From assembly GCA_021811205.1 (NCBI GenBank), contig JAJZPK010000136.1:1-7186 (forward strand): a stretch of DNA of 7,186 nt, read 5' to 3'. The notes under the pieces are model-generated. The model saw nothing but the letters and a program-made list of their open reading frames with translations, did no database searches and was not told where the DNA came from. The position numbers and the translations under genes are program-made. Positions 5,818 to 7,186 of this stretch are shown piece after piece. How positions within the stretch are numbered: position 1 is the stretch's first letter; every line of letters starts with the position of its first letter. Origin of the DNA: Pseudomonadota bacterium (GTDB taxonomy: Bacteria > Pseudomonadota > Gammaproteobacteria > Burkholderiales > JABEVD01).

Positions 5818-6569
5818 ACCATCGAGGCAGGCTTCAGACGCTCGAGGATCACGATTGGGAAATCACATTCCTGTTTCAACGCCTCGAGCTGGTCCTCGCG
5901 TATGATCCTGACCCAGCTTTTGGGGAATTTGCCCGCGCCTTTTCCGGCAGATTCCCAGCTGAAGCGTTTGGCCTTGGCTTTTTCACGTTCGCTGAAGCCG
6001 ACTTCCGCCTTGACGACGAGCCTCGGATGGCTGGCGTTGGCGATCACGTTCTCGATGTCGTAGCGGGAAAGGATGGTCAGCATCGTCAGAACGTCGGTGA
6101 CGGCCCGATGCGGGAAACTGTTCAGGATGCCATGAAATCCGGCGAGATAAGTGAGGTTGCGGCTCTTGCAGTTTCTCGGATAATCCACGTCATGCAGGGT
6201 GTCTATCCAGGGCTTGGCCGGCATCTTGTGGCTTTGCTGGCTGAAGAAGGCTTCCATGAGCGGGCGGTCGAAATCTCGCCCGTTGTGCGCCACGATGTAG
6301 TCCGCCTTGTTCATCAGATCCTTGATCGGATTGAGCATCCTGATGTCAGGCTTCTCCCCGTGCCGCTTGAGGAGCGCATCCGTGATCCCGGTATATTCGG
6401 CAGCGTCCATTGACACCGGACGATCGTTGTCGACAAGAACGGAATAGAGTTCGACGGGCTGGCCGAATTCCGTATCCCACAATACCATGCCGATTTCGAT
6501 GATGAAATTCTGGTCTGACGATGAATTGAATTCGCCGCCGGTTTCGAGGTCAAGGCCGAGCAGGAGCAT
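5814..6569 (-). CDS. DEDDh-family 3'-5' exonuclease (DnaQ/RNase T superfamily)
   Basis: A 251-residue protein whose first 170 residues form a DnaQ-type exonuclease domain. The acidic metal-binding residues are in order: D7 and E9 in LLGLDLETGG (Exo I), D101 in AHNGRDFDRPLMEAF (Exo II), then H154 and D159 in HRAVTDVLTM (Exo III). The His five before the last Asp makes it DEDDh, as in DNA polymerase III epsilon, ExoX and RNase T. The insert WIDTLHDVDYP and the C-terminal 80 residues (basic, GKGAGKFPKSW) are not a domain I recognise and may bind nucleic acid. Substrate (DNA or RNA) is therefore open. ATG 6569 has a GAGGA ribosome site. It is transcribed leftward, divergently from the P-type ATPase, and its TAG lies in the CTAG shared with the Gly/Met-rich gene. 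Confidence 0.9.
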   Translation of the reverse strand: MLLLGLDLETGGEFNSSSDQNFIIEIGMVLWDTEFGQPVELYSVLVDNDRPVSMDAAEYTGITDALLKRHGEKPDIRMLNPIKDLMNKADYIVAHNGRDFDRPLMEAFFSQQSHKMPAKPWIDTLHDVDYPRNCKSRNLTYLAGFHGILNSFPHRAVTDVLTMLTILSRYDIENVIANASHPRLVVKAEVGFSEREKAKAKRFSWESAGKGAGKFPKSWVRIIREDQLEALKQECDFPIVILERLKPASMV

Positions 6570-6594
6570 GTTTTTCCTCAGTTCAGGATGGGGA

Positions 6595-6602
6595 ATTGTA
6601 TA
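6595..6602 (-). promoter_or_regulatory. Candidate -10 element for the exonuclease gene
   Basis: The minus strand reads TATACAAT here, offering TATACA or TACAAT as -10. Initiation would give a leader of about 20 bases containing the GAGGA ribosome site. A -35 (TATGAC 17 bases upstream) is poor. Confidence 0.35.
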
Positions 6603-6643
6603 ACGAAATCGGACGGATGGTCATATCCCCGGCACGCAAATGG

Positions 6644-6673
6644 TTGCCTGTATCGTTCCCTTTTTGTTATAAA
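6644..6673 (+). promoter_or_regulatory. Candidate promoter for the P-type ATPase gene, implying a leaderless transcript
   Basis: TTGCCT (6644-6649) and TATAAA (6668-6673) are 18 bases apart. The ATG of the ATPase gene begins only 6 bases after the -10, so transcription should start at or within a base or two of the start codon. Confidence 0.45.
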
Positions 6674-6678
6674 GCCTG

Positions 6679-7186
6679 ATGCAGAAAATTTTGGAAATTC
6701 CTCCTGTCAAGGGAAGCGGACTGACTCGCGAAGAAGTGGAGCAAAGAGTCAGGGACGGGAAGGTCAATTGGGTCAGAAGGGCGACTTCACGTCCCATTTC
6801 CGGGATTCTGAGCAGCAACATCGTCACCCTGTTCAACGGCGTGCTCGCCGGTTCCATTGCTGCGCTTCTGGTCATCGAATCCTACAGCGACGCTTTTTTT
6901 CTTGCCATCGTCACACTGGGCAACATGGTGGTGGGCATCACCGGGGAGTTGCGCGCGAAATGGGCGCTCGACAGGATTGCGCTGCTGCGCAAGAAAACCG
7001 CCGTGGTGGTCAGAGACGGCACGGAACAGGAAATCAGGAGCGATGAGGACGTCGAGGATTATCTCATTATTTTCGGCCCCGGGGATCAGATCGTCGCAGA
7101 CGGGGTGCTGGTTTCGGAGAAGCCTGTTTTCATGGATGAATCCCTGCTTACAGGCGAGTCCCATGCCGTAGAGAAGACAGGCGGCG
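6679..7186 (+). CDS. P-type cation-transporting ATPase, N-terminal part (3' end outside window)
   Basis: The first 169 codons of a P-type (E1-E2) ATPase. After a short cytoplasmic start (GLTREEVEQRVRDGKVNWV), two membrane helices follow at about 44-66 and 72-90 (FFLAIVTLGNMVVGITGELRAK). Then comes the actuator domain with PGDQIVADG (134-142) and the diagnostic DESLLTGES (153-161). There is no N-terminal CxxC or His-rich metal-binding domain, so it is not a typical CopA/ZntA. The pattern looks more like the CtpE/YloB-like or general cation (Ca/Mg-type) group, but the phosphorylation (DKTGT) and ion-selective segments lie beyond the window, so the ion is unknown. ATG 6679 is the first possible start, since an in-frame TAA lies at 6670-6672. 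No ribosome site precedes it, fitting a leaderless message from the -10 just upstream. Confidence 0.9.
   Translation, partial: MQKILEIPPVKGSGLTREEVEQRVRDGKVNWVRRATSRPISGILSSNIVTLFNGVLAGSIAALLVIESYSDAFFLAIVTLGNMVVGITGELRAKWALDRIALLRKKTAVVVRDGTEQEIRSDEDVEDYLIIFGPGDQIVADGVLVSEKPVFMDESLLTGESHAVEKTGG

Overview
The window looks like chromosomal DNA of a proteobacterium with moderate-to-high GC, most likely a betaproteobacterium. That placement is inferred from the EttA sequence, the Gly/Met-rich periplasmic protein and the gene style; no rRNA or tRNA is present to confirm it. Most genes are short, single-domain and closely packed, with good Shine-Dalgarno sites.

Left part (1-2100). The 3' end of a polyphosphate kinase 2 gene faces a leftward pair: a carboxymuconolactone-decarboxylase-family protein (TTG start, preceded by an 11-codon leader ORF) and a stand-alone HD-GYP c-di-GMP phosphodiesterase. 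Between ppk2 and the HD-GYP gene lie 265 bases with strong inverted repeats. To the right, two very small genes, a 50-residue exported protein (+) and a 36-residue single-helix membrane protein (-), run tail to tail and share a 4-base CTAA overlap.

Centre (2100-4600). A full-length 555-residue EttA (ABC-F translation factor) is followed by a scar region. It holds the C-terminal 59 codons of a CcdA-type antitoxin, in frame with ettA directly after its TAG stop; a second, decayed copy of the last 24 bases of ettA; a possible trace of a REP/Y1-transposase-associated element; the C-terminal part of a Zeta-toxin-like kinase; and its usual small partner ORF, which looks intact. This reads as the remains of an accessory segment carrying toxin-antitoxin genes that recombined at the 3' end of ettA.

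Right part (4700-7186). An IsdG/HmoA-like ABM-domain protein overlaps a group II truncated hemoglobin by one base, which suggests a two-gene haem/oxygen module. Next comes an exported protein with a Met/Gly repeat tail. It converges, with a CTAG overlap, on a leftward DEDDh 3'-5' exonuclease. A divergent P-type cation ATPase, probably read from a leaderless transcript, runs off the right edge.

No CRISPR array, rRNA, tRNA or complete insertion sequence is seen. The least explained parts are the ettA 3' scar, the ABM-globin pair, the small overlapping genes at 1702-1961, and the inverted repeat at 334-387.
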